Positions 40,377 to 49,159 are shown, counted from the first letter of the stretch. The stretch is DNA of 64,000 nucleotides from Streptomyces sp. DH41 (GCF_029813785.1 NZ_JARVKY010000013.1:1-64000), one strand, 5' to 3'. Notes: generated from the letters alone by a model not told the origin. A program made the numbers and translations.

Positions 40377-41172
40377 CTGCGGCCGTCCCTTCCTTGCCGA
40401 GACCGGGCTCCGGTTCCCTGACGGAACCGGGCGCGAGCCGGCCGATGAACGCGACACTCTCCGCGAAGATCCGGTCCGCGTCGTGGTCCAACGTCGCCAC
40501 GTGGTAGCTCTGTTCCAGCAGGACCTCCGTGACATCCGTCGAGGACACCCGGCCGAGGACGCGGGCCGAGTCGGCCGGCGGCACCACGTGGTCCTGCGGA
40601 CTGCGCAGCAACAGCAGCGGCTGCGTCACCTGCGGCAGGTCGCCGTCGGTGAGACGGAAGAACGTGCGCAGCGAGTGCGCCGCGTGCAGCGGCACCCTGT
40701 CGTATCCCAGCTCCGTGCCGAGCGGCTTGGCGATGTCACTGGCGATGCCCTTCGTCGCGGGCAGCAGGTGACGCAGGACCGGGAGGGCGTGCTGGGCCAC
40801 CCCGTGCATCCGGTTCGCCGGGTTGACGACCACGACGCCCGACACCGCGTCCCCCTGCTTGGCCGCGAGCCGCAGCGCCAGCGCACCGCCCATGGACAGG
40901 CCGGCCACGAAGACGCGCCCGCACCGCTCCCGCAGGGCACGCAGCTCGCGGTCCACCTCGGCATACCAGTCCTGCCAGCCGGTGACCTGCATGTCCTGCC
41001 AGCGCGTGCCGTGCCCGGGCAGCAGCGGCAACGCGACGGTCAGACCGCGCGCGGCGAGATACCGGGCCCAGGGGCGCAGCGACTGCGGGGACCCGGTGAA
41101 CCCGTGGCAGAGGAGGACGCCGACCTCACCGCCCTCGTGGCGGAACGGCTCGGCTCCGGGCAGGACCGGCAC
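40369..41172 (-). CDS. Alpha/beta hydrolase, carboxylesterase/lipase type
   Basis: 267 residues from GTG 41172, with CAGGAG 8 bases upstream. LLCHGFTGSPQSL oxyanion region, nucleophile Ser in GLSMGG, GHGTRW, acid in RSPQDHVVPP and His in QSYHVATLDHD, the order of Est30-type carboxylesterases and monoacylglycerol lipases. Cytosolic. It lies divergent from the PlsC-like gene, which suggests work on lipids, as an inference. Overlaps the following small membrane protein by 8 bases. Confidence 0.88.
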   Translation of the reverse strand: MPVLPGAEPFRHEGGEVGVLLCHGFTGSPQSLRPWARYLAARGLTVALPLLPGHGTRWQDMQVTGWQDWYAEVDRELRALRERCGRVFVAGLSMGGALALRLAAKQGDAVSGVVVVNPANRMHGVAQHALPVLRHLLPATKGIASDIAKPLGTELGYDRVPLHAAHSLRTFFRLTDGDLPQVTQPLLLLRSPQDHVVPPADSARVLGRVSSTDVTEVLLEQSYHVATLDHDADRIFAESVAFIGRLAPGSVREPEPGLGKEGTAAGG

Positions 41173-41316
41173 GTCTCGGTCTCCTGTCGTCAGGGGGCCG
41201 GCACAGCCGGCACGTCGGGTGCGGTACATGCGGGTGCGGTACTTGCGGGAACTTCACCGTACGCGACCGCACTGACACCGACCAGGGCCGTCGGGGCCAT
41301 TGACGGTGCCCCGGGA

Positions 41317-41405
41317 TAGGGTCTGTCCGGTGGAGCAGGCCGCAGGTCAGCCACGGCGCCTCGTCAGAACCCGCGTCTGCGGCGTGATCCGCCGGGCAGA
41401 CCCTA
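41317..41405. repeat. Inverted-repeat element before the PlsC-like gene
   Basis: TAGGGTCTGTCCGG (41317-41330) is mirrored by CCGGGCAGACCCTA (41392-41405) with one mismatch, spacer 61 bases. The second arm sits in a smaller palindrome CAGACC-CTAA-GGTCTG (41397-41412). Similar TCCGCCGGGCAG sequence occurs at 23048-23059 in the rhomboid 3' part. It could be another short mobile relic or a leader structure. Confidence 0.45.
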
Positions 41406-41437
41406 AGGTCTGACCCACAGACACAGGAGGCACTCGC

Positions 41438-42241
41438 TTGTTGTACGGCGCCATGAAGGTCACCGTCGGGGGTTCGCTGAAGCTCGCCTTCCGGCCCTGG
41501 GTGGAAGGCCTGGAGCACATCCCGGCCGACGGCCCCGCCATTCTGGCGAGCAACCACCTGTCGTTCTCCGACTCGTTCTTCCTGCCCGCCGTCCTCGACC
41601 GCAAGGTGACCTTCATCGCCAAGGCCGAGTACTTCAACACCCCCGGGGTCAAGGGCAGGCTGACGGCCGCCTTTTTCAAAGGGGTCGGCCAGCTGCCCGT
41701 GGACCGCTCCGGGGCACGCGGCGCGGGCGAGGCCGCCATCAAGAGCGGCATAGAGGTACTGGAGCGGGGCGAGCTGTTCGGCATCTACCCCGAGGGCACC
41801 CGCTCCCCGGACGGCCGGCTCTACCGGGGCAAGCCGGGCGGCCTCGCGCGCGTGGCGCTCGCCACCGGCGCGCCCGTCGTCCCGGTCGCCATGATCGACA
41901 CCGAGAAGATCCAGCCGCCCGGCAAGGTGATGCCGAAGCTGATGCGGCCCGGCATCCGCATCGGCAAGCCCCTCGACTTCACCCGCTACCAGGGGATGGA
42001 GCACGACCGCTTCGTGCTCCGCGCCGTGACCGACGAGGTCATGTACGAGATCATGAAGCTCTCCGGCCAGGAGTACGTCGACATGTACGCGACCGCCATG
42101 AAGCGGCAGATCGCGGACGCGGCGAAGGCCGAGAAGGAGGCGGGCAAGGCAGCGAAGGCCGCGCTCGCGCAGGCGGAGAAGGAACAGGCCGCCAAGGAGA
42201 AGGCGGCGGCCGAGCAGGACCGCCCCGCCGACGACCGGTAG
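41438..42241 (+). CDS. 1-acylglycerol-3-phosphate acyltransferase (PlsC-like)
   Basis: 267 residues. Start TTG 41438, 7 bases after AGGAGG; an ATG at 41453 is too far from it. Catalytic NHxxxxD as NHLSFSD (about 38-44), FIAKAEYF, the acyl-acceptor motif YPEGTRSPDG and V-VPVAMI. It acylates lysophosphatidate (phosphatidic acid synthesis) or a mannolipid. The C-terminal ~50 residues are Ala/Lys/Glu-rich, a coiled charged tail. The mycobacterial position match is Rv2182c. Confidence 0.9.
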   Translation: MLYGAMKVTVGGSLKLAFRPWVEGLEHIPADGPAILASNHLSFSDSFFLPAVLDRKVTFIAKAEYFNTPGVKGRLTAAFFKGVGQLPVDRSGARGAGEAAIKSGIEVLERGELFGIYPEGTRSPDGRLYRGKPGGLARVALATGAPVVPVAMIDTEKIQPPGKVMPKLMRPGIRIGKPLDFTRYQGMEHDRFVLRAVTDEVMYEIMKLSGQEYVDMYATAMKRQIADAAKAEKEAGKAAKAALAQAEKEQAAKEKAAAEQDRPADDR

Positions 42242-42323
42242 CGGCCGGACGGGGCAGCGGCCGGACAGGGGTGCGGTCGGACCAGGCAGCGGAACGTACT
42301 GGCAGCCGGGGGACGGGGGAGAC

Positions 42324-43577
42324 ATGGCCAGGCGCGAGAGAGTCATGAGGATGTCGGTCGAGCAGCCGCTGTGGCGCGCGCTCGCCGGCTACCGCGTGCT
42401 CACCATGTTGTACGCGATCGGCTTCTTCACCACCGCCTACTCCGGCTTCGCCCGCCCCTGGCTCGCCGTCGCCTACTACGCCGTCCTCTTCGTCTGGACC
42501 CTGGCCACCCTCCCCAAGGTCTCGAGCGCGGCGAGCTGCACCAAGCGGTTCCTCACCGCCGACCTCACCATCGCGCTGACCGGCATCCTGCTCACGCCGT
42601 TCGCCGACGCCCACGAACGGGTCATGGACGGCGGCCCGACGCTGCCGTCGATATGGACCGCCGGCTCCGTCCTCGCCTTCGCCGTCAAGGGCGGCTGGCG
42701 CTGGGCGGCCGTCGCCTCCACCCTCGTCGCCGTCGCCAACCTGGTCGAACGCGGCAGCCCCGCCCGCGACACCGTCCACAACGTCATCCTCGTCTGGGTC
42801 GCCTCCATCGCCATCGGCTACGTCGTCGAGGTCGCTCGCGCCTCCGAACGCACCCTCGCCCGCGCCCTGGAGATCGAGGCGGCGACCAGGGAGCGGGAGC
42901 GGCTCGCCCGGGACATCCACGACAGCGTGCTCCAGGTGCTGGCGATGGTGCAGCGGCGCGGCGCCGTCATCGGCGGCGAGGCGGCCGAGCTGGGCCGGAT
43001 GGCCGGTGAGCAGGAGGTGGCACTGCGCACCCTGGTCTCCGGCGGCCTGGTGCCCGTCTCCCGCGTCTCGGAGGACACCGCCGAGGGCGCGGTCGTACGG
43101 GCGGTGGACGAACCGGAGGGGAACGATCCGGAGGGGAACGATCCGGAGGGCCCCGTCGACCTGCGGGCCCTGCTCGCCCCGTACGCCGGCTCCCTCGTGA
43201 ACCTCGCCGAGCCGGGCGCGCCGGTCCCGCTGGCCCCCCTCGCGGCCCGGGAGCTCGCGGCCGCCGTGGGCGCCGCCCTGGACAACGTGCGCAAGCACGT
43301 GGGTGAGCACGCGCGCGCGTGGATCCTGGTCGAGGACGAACCGGACGAGGTGATCGTCACCGTCCGCGACGAGGGGCCCGGCATCCCGGAGGGGCGGCTC
43401 GCCGAGGCGGAGGGCGAGGGGCGCCTCGGCGTGGCCCTGTCGATCCGGGGCCGGCTGCGCGAGCTGGGCGGCACGGCCGAGCTGATCTCGGTGCCCGGTC
43501 AGGGCACGGAGGTCGAACTGAAGGCACCGAAGAAGACGACCAGCAGTACCACCGCACGGGGGAAGGCAGCGGAGTGA
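42324..43577 (+). CDS. macS: MacS-like sensor histidine kinase
   Basis: 417 residues. An N-terminal membrane domain with five or six helices (about 17-165) of the type found in Streptomyces MacS (DUF5931), then HisKA_3 with His in LARDIHDSVLQVLAM (about 200) and an ATPase domain with LDNVRKH and DEGPGIPEG. The HAMP and periplasmic domains of classic kinases are lacking. In S. coelicolor MacRS (SCO2121/2120) affects aerial hyphae and actinorhodin. The kinase contains a 15-base repeat coding PEGND. Overlap of one base with macR. Confidence 0.88.
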   Translation: MARRERVMRMSVEQPLWRALAGYRVLTMLYAIGFFTTAYSGFARPWLAVAYYAVLFVWTLATLPKVSSAASCTKRFLTADLTIALTGILLTPFADAHERVMDGGPTLPSIWTAGSVLAFAVKGGWRWAAVASTLVAVANLVERGSPARDTVHNVILVWVASIAIGYVVEVARASERTLARALEIEAATRERERLARDIHDSVLQVLAMVQRRGAVIGGEAAELGRMAGEQEVALRTLVSGGLVPVSRVSEDTAEGAVVRAVDEPEGNDPEGNDPEGPVDLRALLAPYAGSLVNLAEPGAPVPLAPLAARELAAAVGAALDNVRKHVGEHARAWILVEDEPDEVIVTVRDEGPGIPEGRLAEAEGEGRLGVALSIRGRLRELGGTAELISVPGQGTEVELKAPKKTTSSTTARGKAAE

Positions 43578-44254
43578 TGACCGAACGACAGGAACCGATC
43601 AGGGTCATGGTGGTCGACGACCACCCGATGTGGCGCGACGCCGTCGCCCGGGACCTCGCCGAGTCCGGCTTCGACGTGGTCGCCACCGCCGGCGACGGCG
43701 ACCAGGCGGTGCGCCGCGCGCGGGCCGTCGCGCCCGACGTCCTCGTCCTCGACCTCAACCTGCCCGGCAAGCCCGGCGTGCAGGTCTGCAAGGAGGTCGT
43801 CGGCGCCGACCCGAAGCTGCGTGTCCTCGTGCTCTCCGCGAGCGGGGAGCACGCCGACGTGCTGGAGGCGGTGAAGTCCGGCGCGACCGGATACCTGCTG
43901 AAGTCGGCCTCCACCGAGGAGCTGCAGGACGCGGTGCGCCGCACGGCCCTCGGCGACCCGGTCTTCACCCCGGGGCTGGCCGGACTGGTCCTCGGCGAGT
44001 ACCGCCGCCTCGCCTCCGAACCGGCCCCCGCCGCGGAGACCGGTGAGCCCGGGGCGCCCCGGCTCACCGACCGCGAGACCGAGGTGCTGCGCCTGGTCGC
44101 CAAGGGACTCAGTTACAAGCAGATCGCCGAACGCCTCGTCATCTCCCACCGCACCGTGCAGAACCACGTCCAGAACACCCTGGGCAAGCTCCAGCTGCAC
44201 AACCGCGTGGAACTCGTGCGGTACGCGATAGAGCGCGGCCTCGACGACGAGTGA
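43577..44254 (+). CDS. macR: MacR-like NarL/FixJ response regulator
   Basis: 225 residues from ATG 43577 (GTG three bases earlier is possible). Receiver: DDHPMW, phospho-Asp in DVLVLDLNLPG, LSASGEH and LLKSAS. C-terminal LuxR helix-turn-helix: LTDRETEVLRLVAKGLSYKQIAERL and VQNHVQNTLGKLQLHNRVELVRYA. It is the partner of MacS; in S. coelicolor MacR binds promoters of membrane and morphogenesis genes. The ORF is complete with no anomalies. Confidence 0.9.
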   Translation: MTERQEPIRVMVVDDHPMWRDAVARDLAESGFDVVATAGDGDQAVRRARAVAPDVLVLDLNLPGKPGVQVCKEVVGADPKLRVLVLSASGEHADVLEAVKSGATGYLLKSASTEELQDAVRRTALGDPVFTPGLAGLVLGEYRRLASEPAPAAETGEPGAPRLTDRETEVLRLVAKGLSYKQIAERLVISHRTVQNHVQNTLGKLQLHNRVELVRYAIERGLDDE

Positions 44255-44489
44255 GCGACGCGCGACACCGACATCGTCCGCGTCCCCGTCCCCGTCCCCG
44301 TCCCCGTCGCCGACGCCACGGCCCGGCCCGGCCCGGCCGAAGACGGTCGCCCCGAAGCTGTACGACGAGGTCGGGGTCTTCTCCGGCTGACCGGCGGCCG
44401 ACGGCGCGGCGCCGTATATTCGGCCCGGAGCCCCGGCAGCGGTCCGGAGCCCCGCGGCAGCCCGGAGTCCGGCAGAAACGGGAGCGGTC
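44255..44489. other. Intergenic region with (CCCCGT)n microsatellite
   Basis: 235 bases after macR. Between 44281 and 44308 there are four to five copies of CCCCGT, then GCCCGGCCCG repeats. No coding frame is supported. The ribosome site for the next gene is weak: CGGGAGCGGTC ends just before the ATG at 44490. Confidence 0.5.
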
Positions 44490-45485
44490 ATGGAGATCCT
44501 GGTCTTCGGTGCCCAGGCCGACGAGAAGCCCCTGATCGAGCAGGCTTTCCAGGGCCACGACGAGGTCCGCTGCCTCGACGTCTTCCTCAACGAGGACACC
44601 GCCCCCATCGCGGCCGGCCACGAGATCGTCTCCACGTCCGTCAACGCCGACCTCGGCGCCGGCGTACTGGAGATCCTCGCGGCCGGCGGCACCCGGATGG
44701 TGGCCCAGCGCTCCACCGGTTTCAACAACATCGACCTCGACGCGGCCGAGCGGCTCGGTCTGACCGTGGCCCGGGTCTCGTACTACTCGCCCCACTCGGT
44801 CGCCGAGTTCACCTGGACCCTGGCCATGGCCGTCAACCGCCGGATCGTGCGCGCCGCCACCCGCACCCGCGACTTCGACTTCCGCCTGCACGGCCTGATG
44901 GGCCGGGACATGCACGGCCGCACCGCCGGCGTCATCGGCACCGGCAAGATCGGCGAGGCCTTCGCCCGGATCGCCCACGGTTTCGGCATGCGGCTCCTCG
45001 GCTGGGACGTCGCCGAGAACCCCGCCTGCATGGAACTCGGCATGAGCTACGTCCCGAGGGAGGAACTGCTCGCCCGGTCCGACCTGATCACCCTGCACGT
45101 CCCGCTGATGCCCGAGACCCGGCACCTGATCGACGCGACCGCCCTCAAGTCGATGCGGGACGACGCCATCCTGGTCAACACCAGCCGCGGTGGCCTGATC
45201 GACACCACCGCGCTCGTCGGCGAACTGCGCGCGGGGCGCTTCAGCGGCGTCGGCCTGGACGTGTACGAGGCGGAGGCGGGCCTGTTCTACCTCGACAAGT
45301 CCCTGGAGGTCATCGTCGACGACACCCTGGCCCGCCTCGTCACCTTCCCGAACGTCCTGGTGACCTCGCACCAGGCGTACTACACCGAGGACGCCGTCGG
45401 TCAGATCGTCGACGCCACGGCCCGCAACGTCCTCGACTACCGCGAGGGCCGCCGCTCGGAGAACGTGCTCGTACCGCGCAGCTGA
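44490..45485 (+). CDS. D-isomer-specific 2-hydroxyacid dehydrogenase (D-lactate dehydrogenase-like)
   Basis: 331 residues. Rossmann motif GVIGTGKIGEAFARIA (about 149-164), the catalytic Arg in NTSRGGLIDT, Glu in DVYEAEAGLFY and His in TSHQAYYTE. Fits the D-lactate dehydrogenase subgroup (YEAEAGLF, NFNNI-type substrate loop STGFNNID). It reduces pyruvate to D-lactate with NADH, or a related 2-oxoacid. The 3' end overlaps trpEG by 49 bases in convergent orientation. No clear operon partner. Confidence 0.88.
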   Translation: MEILVFGAQADEKPLIEQAFQGHDEVRCLDVFLNEDTAPIAAGHEIVSTSVNADLGAGVLEILAAGGTRMVAQRSTGFNNIDLDAAERLGLTVARVSYYSPHSVAEFTWTLAMAVNRRIVRAATRTRDFDFRLHGLMGRDMHGRTAGVIGTGKIGEAFARIAHGFGMRLLGWDVAENPACMELGMSYVPREELLARSDLITLHVPLMPETRHLIDATALKSMRDDAILVNTSRGGLIDTTALVGELRAGRFSGVGLDVYEAEAGLFYLDKSLEVIVDDTLARLVTFPNVLVTSHQAYYTEDAVGQIVDATARNVLDYREGRRSENVLVPRS

Positions 45486-47338
45486 CCGGCCAGCTCGCGC
45501 ACGATCGCCGCGCCGTCGAGCGTCAGCACGGACTCCGGGTGGAACTGCACCCCCGCGAAGCCCGGACCGCGCAGGGCGTGCACCTCGCCGGTGGCCGAGC
45601 GGCTCACCTCGACGCCGTGCGCGGCCAGCTCCGCGGCCGCCCCGTCGTCGCAGCGGGCGGTGAAGCTGTTGTAGAAGCCGACGGTCTCGCGCCGACCGAA
45701 CAGGTCGATCTCCGTCTGCGCCCCCTGGTACGGCACCTCCTTGCGGACGATGTCCAGCCCCAGCTCCGCCGCGATCAGCTCGTGCCCGAGGCAGACGCCG
45801 AGGACACCGTGCCGGTTCTCCCGGAGCACCTCGGAGGTCAGGGCGCGCAGGAAGGCCATCTTGGGATCGGCGGGGTCGCACGGATCACCGGGGCCGGGCC
45901 CCAGCACCACCGGCCCGTCGTGCCCGAGCACCGCTTCCCGCAGCCCCGGCTCGCTGTACCGCCGCACGCTCACGGTGAGCCCCGACGAACGCAGTACGTG
46001 CGCCAGCATCGCCGTGAAGGTGTCCTCGGCGTCGACGACCAGGGCGTGGCCCTCCAGCGCGTGGGACGGCTCCTGCATCCGCAGCCAGAACGGCGCCAGG
46101 GAGGAGCGGCGCCCGTCCAGCGCCGCCCGCACGCGCGGGTCGTCGGCCAGCTTCGGCCGCCCGGCCTCCGTACGCGGCCGGGAGGGACGTACGCCCAGCG
46201 CCGCCAGCACCCCGGCCGCCTTGGCGTGGGTCTCCGCGACCTCGCCGGCCGGGTCCGAGCCCCGCACCAGCGTGGCGCCGACCGGCACCCGCAGCCGTCC
46301 GGCGGCGTCGATGTCGGCGGTGCGGATGAGGATGGGGGAGTCGAGGGTCTGGGCGCCGCCGGAGTCCCTGCCGAGCAGCGCCAGGGCGCCCGCGTAGTAG
46401 CCGCGCCCTCCGACCTCGTGCCGTTCGATGACCCGGCAGGCGTTCTGCACCGGCGAGCCGGTGACCGTCGCCGCGAACATGGTCTCCTTCAGCACCTCCC
46501 GCACGTCCAGCGAGGAACGGCCGCGCAGCTCGTACTCGGTGTGCGCGAGGTGCGCCATCTCCTTCAGCCGCGGCCCGACGACCACACCGCCCATGTCGCC
46601 GACGGTGCACATCATCTTGAGCTCCTCGTCGACCACCATCGACAGCTCCTCGATCTCCTTGCCGTCCGCGAGGAAGCCGAGCAGGTGGTCGGGGGTCGGT
46701 CCCTCGGCGGGGTAGCGGTACGTCCCGCTGATCGGGTTCATGACGACCGTGCCGCCGGACATCCGCACATGCACCTCGGGGCTGGCCCCGACCAGCGTGC
46801 GGTCGCCCGTGTGCACCACGAACGTCCAGTACGCGCCCCGCTCGCCCGCCAGCAGCCGACGGAACAGCGCCAGCGCGTCGGCCCGCCCGAAGCCGGGGAT
46901 CAGCCCCCCGTACGTCCGCCGGATCACGAAGTTGGCGCCCTCGCCGCCGCCGATCTCCTCGTCCAGCACGCGCCCGACGATCTCCGCGTACTCCTCGTCG
47001 TCCACGTCGAAGCCGCCGTCCTCGACGTGGACGTCGTGCGCGGGGAGCCTGTCGAGGGCCTCGGCGAGCGGGATGTCGTACCGCTCCTCGGGGGTCAGCA
47101 CCAGCAGGGGCGTGCCGTCGTCGCGGACGTCGAAGCCGCGCTCGCGGATCTGCCGGAAGGGGACCAGCGCCAGCCCCTCCTCGGGCAGGCCGGCGAGTCT
47201 GTCGTGCTCCGTGACCGGACCGAGCAGCAGTTCCACGGTGTCGTGATCATGGCCCGGCGTACGGCGGCGGAGCAGGGCGAACGGGCGGGAGTCGTCCAGA
47301 AGGCGGTCGATCGGTGCCATGGGGGCGATCGGTGTCAT
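45437..47338 (-). CDS. trpEG: Fused anthranilate synthase (TrpE-TrpG)
   Basis: 633 residues. Residues ~1-410 are the chorismate-binding TrpE part (VVMNPISGTYRYP, IEELSMVVDEELKMM, HTEYELRG, RGYYAGALALLG, RVPVGATLVRGSDPAGE). Residues ~430-633 are a glutamine amidotransferase with Cys in GVLGVCLGHEL and His-Glu in VQFHPES. One chain therefore makes anthranilate from chorismate and glutamine. This fused form is known in Streptomyces, and related fused PhzE proteins make ADIC instead. The Trp leader upstream (trpL) argues for tryptophan. ATG at 47338; a second ATG lies at 47320. Confidence 0.92.
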   Translation of the reverse strand: MTPIAPMAPIDRLLDDSRPFALLRRRTPGHDHDTVELLLGPVTEHDRLAGLPEEGLALVPFRQIRERGFDVRDDGTPLLVLTPEERYDIPLAEALDRLPAHDVHVEDGGFDVDDEEYAEIVGRVLDEEIGGGEGANFVIRRTYGGLIPGFGRADALALFRRLLAGERGAYWTFVVHTGDRTLVGASPEVHVRMSGGTVVMNPISGTYRYPAEGPTPDHLLGFLADGKEIEELSMVVDEELKMMCTVGDMGGVVVGPRLKEMAHLAHTEYELRGRSSLDVREVLKETMFAATVTGSPVQNACRVIERHEVGGRGYYAGALALLGRDSGGAQTLDSPILIRTADIDAAGRLRVPVGATLVRGSDPAGEVAETHAKAAGVLAALGVRPSRPRTEAGRPKLADDPRVRAALDGRRSSLAPFWLRMQEPSHALEGHALVVDAEDTFTAMLAHVLRSSGLTVSVRRYSEPGLREAVLGHDGPVVLGPGPGDPCDPADPKMAFLRALTSEVLRENRHGVLGVCLGHELIAAELGLDIVRKEVPYQGAQTEIDLFGRRETVGFYNSFTARCDDGAAAELAAHGVEVSRSATGEVHALRGPGFAGVQFHPESVLTLDGAAIVRELAGQLRGTSTFSERRPSR

Positions 47339-47405
47339 GGGTCCGTGTCCCTCTCGGTCTCTCGGCGAGAATCTCGGTGGGAGGAACGGCCCGGTCGCGA
47401 AAACA

Positions 47406-47432
47406 CGAAGGCCGCCCCTCGGGCGGCCTTCG
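47406..47432 (-). terminator. trp attenuator terminator hairpin
   Basis: On the minus strand, a 12-base perfect stem CGAAGGCCGCCC / GGGCGGCCTTCG with a 3-base loop is followed by TGTTTTCGCG. It lies between trpL and trpEG, at the place of the attenuator terminator. Confidence 0.85.
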
Positions 47433-47453
47433 CGAAGTCTTGCGTACGCGCAG

Positions 47454-47510
47454 TCAGTGGGCCGCCGGAAGAGCGGTCCACCACCAGTTCTGGATCGAGT
47501 GCGCGAACAT
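47454..47510 (-). CDS. trpL: Tryptophan leader peptide
   Basis: 18 codons and TGA: MFAHSIQNWWWTALPAAH, with three adjacent Trp codons at 9-11. Ribosome stalling on uncharged tRNA-Trp would favour an antiterminator and let trpEG be transcribed. A Trp attenuator with such a leader is known for the trpEG gene of S. venezuelae. Translation may be leaderless because a -10 (TACGCT) ends 7 bases upstream of the ATG. Confidence 0.93.
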   Translation of the reverse strand: MFAHSIQNWWWTALPAAH

Positions 47511-47517
47511 ACGGCGC

Positions 47518-47545
47518 AGCGTACCGCACGGCGGCCCGTCCGCAG
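47518..47545 (-). promoter_or_regulatory. Candidate trpL-trpEG promoter
   Basis: Minus strand: CTGCGG (47545-47540), 16 bases, TACGCT (47523-47518). The ATG of trpL begins 7 bases later, so transcription may start at the A of the ATG. Confidence 0.4.
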
Positions 47546-47601
47546 GGCGTTGTGCGCGTCTCATTCCCTGGGCACGGGGCGGGAGCGGCGGTCCGACCCC
47601 G

Positions 47602-47607
47602 TAATGT
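47602..47607 (+). promoter_or_regulatory. Candidate -10 of the DAHP synthase gene
   Basis: TAATGT, 7 bases before the GTG at 47615. The geometry equals that of trpL on the other strand, so both may be leaderless. There is no convincing -35. Confidence 0.35.
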
Positions 47608-47614
47608 TGGGGCC

Positions 47615-48967
47615 GTGACCGTGAACGCTAAGACCAGCGCGAGCGCTGGCAACACCTGGCGAGACCTGCCCGCGGCGCAGCAGCCCGAGTACCCCGACAC
47701 CGAGGCTCTGCGCGCAGTGATCGCGGACCTCGAGTCGTATCCGCCGCTCGTCTTCGCGGGCGAGTGCGACCAGCTGCGCGCCCGGATGGCGGCCGTCGCC
47801 AAGGGAGAGGCGTTCCTCCTTCAGGGAGGCGACTGCGCCGAGGCCTTCGACGCCGTGTCCGCGGACCACATCCGCAACAAGCTCAAGACGCTGCTTCAGA
47901 TGGGCGCCGTACTCACGTACGCGGCGTCCGTGCCCGTGGTGAAGGTGGGCCGGATCGCCGGCCAGTACTCCAAGCCGCGTTCCAAGCCGACCGAGACCCG
48001 CGACGGCCTGACGCTGCCGACCTACCGCGGCGACTCCGTCAACGGCTTCGACTTCACCGAAGAGGCCCGGATCCCGGACCCCGAGCGGCTCAAGCGCATG
48101 TACCACGCGTCGGCGTCCACGCTGAACCTGGTGCGCGCCTTCACCACCGGCGGCTACGCCGACCTGCGCCAGGTGCACGCCTGGAACCAGGACTTCGTGA
48201 AGTCGTCGCCGTCCGGCCAGCGCTACGAGCAGCTCGCCCGGGAGATCGACAACGCGCTGAACTTCATGCGGGCCTGCGGGACGGACCCGGCCGAGTTCCA
48301 GACGGTCGAGTTCTTCTCCTCGCACGAGGCGCTGCTGCTCGACTACGAGTCGGCGCTCACCCGCGTCGACTCGCGCACCGGGCAGCTGTACGACGTCTCC
48401 GGGCACATGGTGTGGATCGGTGAGCGCACCCGGCAGCTGGACCACGCGCACATCGAGTTCGCCTCCCGGATCCGCAACCCGATCGGCATCAAGCTCGGCC
48501 CGACCACCACGGCCGAGGAGGCGCTGCAGTACATCGAGCGCCTCGACCCCGAGCGCGAGCCCGGCCGGCTGACCTTCATCGTCCGCATGGGCGCGGACAA
48601 GATCCGCGACAAGCTCCCCGAGCTGGTGGAGAAGGTCACCGCGTCCGGCGCGACCGTCGCCTGGATCACCGACCCGATGCACGGCAACACCTACGAGGCG
48701 GCCTCCGGCCACAAGACCCGCCGCTTCGACGACGTGCTCGACGAGGTCAAGGGCTTCTTCGAGGTCCACAAGTCGCTCGGCACCCACCCGGGCGGCATCC
48801 ACGTGGAGCTGACCGGCGACGACGTCACCGAGTGCGTGGGCGGCGGCGACGAGATCTTCGTCGACGACCTGCACCAGCGCTACGAGACGGCCTGCGACCC
48901 GCGGCTGAACCGCAGCCAGTCGCTCGACCTGGCGTTCCTGGTGGCGGAGATGTACCGGGACCAGTGA
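47615..48967 (+). CDS. aroH: Class II DAHP synthase
   Basis: 450 residues, GTG start. The first committed step of aromatic synthesis: phosphoenolpyruvate plus erythrose 4-phosphate to DAHP. Class II (plant-like, AroG of mycobacteria) signatures: FLLQGGDCAEAF with the metal Cys (about residue 74), KPRSKPTET, WITDPMHGNTYE with His metal ligand, and TECVGG. The gene is divergent from trpEG with 104 bases between the trpL and GTG starts, so the aromatic supply and its Trp drain share a control region. Confidence 0.95.
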   Translation: MTVNAKTSASAGNTWRDLPAAQQPEYPDTEALRAVIADLESYPPLVFAGECDQLRARMAAVAKGEAFLLQGGDCAEAFDAVSADHIRNKLKTLLQMGAVLTYAASVPVVKVGRIAGQYSKPRSKPTETRDGLTLPTYRGDSVNGFDFTEEARIPDPERLKRMYHASASTLNLVRAFTTGGYADLRQVHAWNQDFVKSSPSGQRYEQLAREIDNALNFMRACGTDPAEFQTVEFFSSHEALLLDYESALTRVDSRTGQLYDVSGHMVWIGERTRQLDHAHIEFASRIRNPIGIKLGPTTTAEEALQYIERLDPEREPGRLTFIVRMGADKIRDKLPELVEKVTASGATVAWITDPMHGNTYEAASGHKTRRFDDVLDEVKGFFEVHKSLGTHPGGIHVELTGDDVTECVGGGDEIFVDDLHQRYETACDPRLNRSQSLDLAFLVAEMYRDQ

Positions 48968-49014
48968 CGACCCGCCCGTCGGACGAGGTCGGACGGGCGC
49001 TGGGGACATGGAAT

Positions 49015-49054
49015 GGGGCGCGGGTCACATACGATCCGCGCCCCCTTCTCTTTT
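49015..49054 (+). terminator. Intrinsic terminator after DAHP synthase
   Basis: GGGGCGCGGGTC (49015-49026) pairs with GATCCGCGCCCC (49033-49044) with one G-T pair; the loop is ACATAC and CTTCTCTTTT follows. About 48 bases past the stop. Confidence 0.85.
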
Positions 49055-49078
49055 GCCGCCCCCGCGTGATGGGTAAGG

Positions 49079-49097
49079 TTAGGTTTGCCTCACCGAA
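49079..49097. promoter_or_regulatory. Iron box (DmdR/IdeR-type operator) upstream of bfd
   Basis: TTAGGTTTGCCTCACCGAA matches the 19-base actinobacterial iron box TTAGGTTAGGCTAACCTAA at 15 positions. It overlaps the putative -10 (TAAGGT at 49074-49079), so iron-loaded repressor would block transcription. Confidence 0.8.
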
Positions 49098-49159
49098 CAG
49101 TCGGAGTCTCCGGTCGTCGGTACGGCACGACCCTGTACCCCGCCCGGGAGGTGAACCAC

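Noticed and set aside
45539..47614. Long extension of the DAHP synthase frame upstream
   Set aside because: Runs antisense to trpEG and trpL; the family N-terminus begins near the GTG at 47615.
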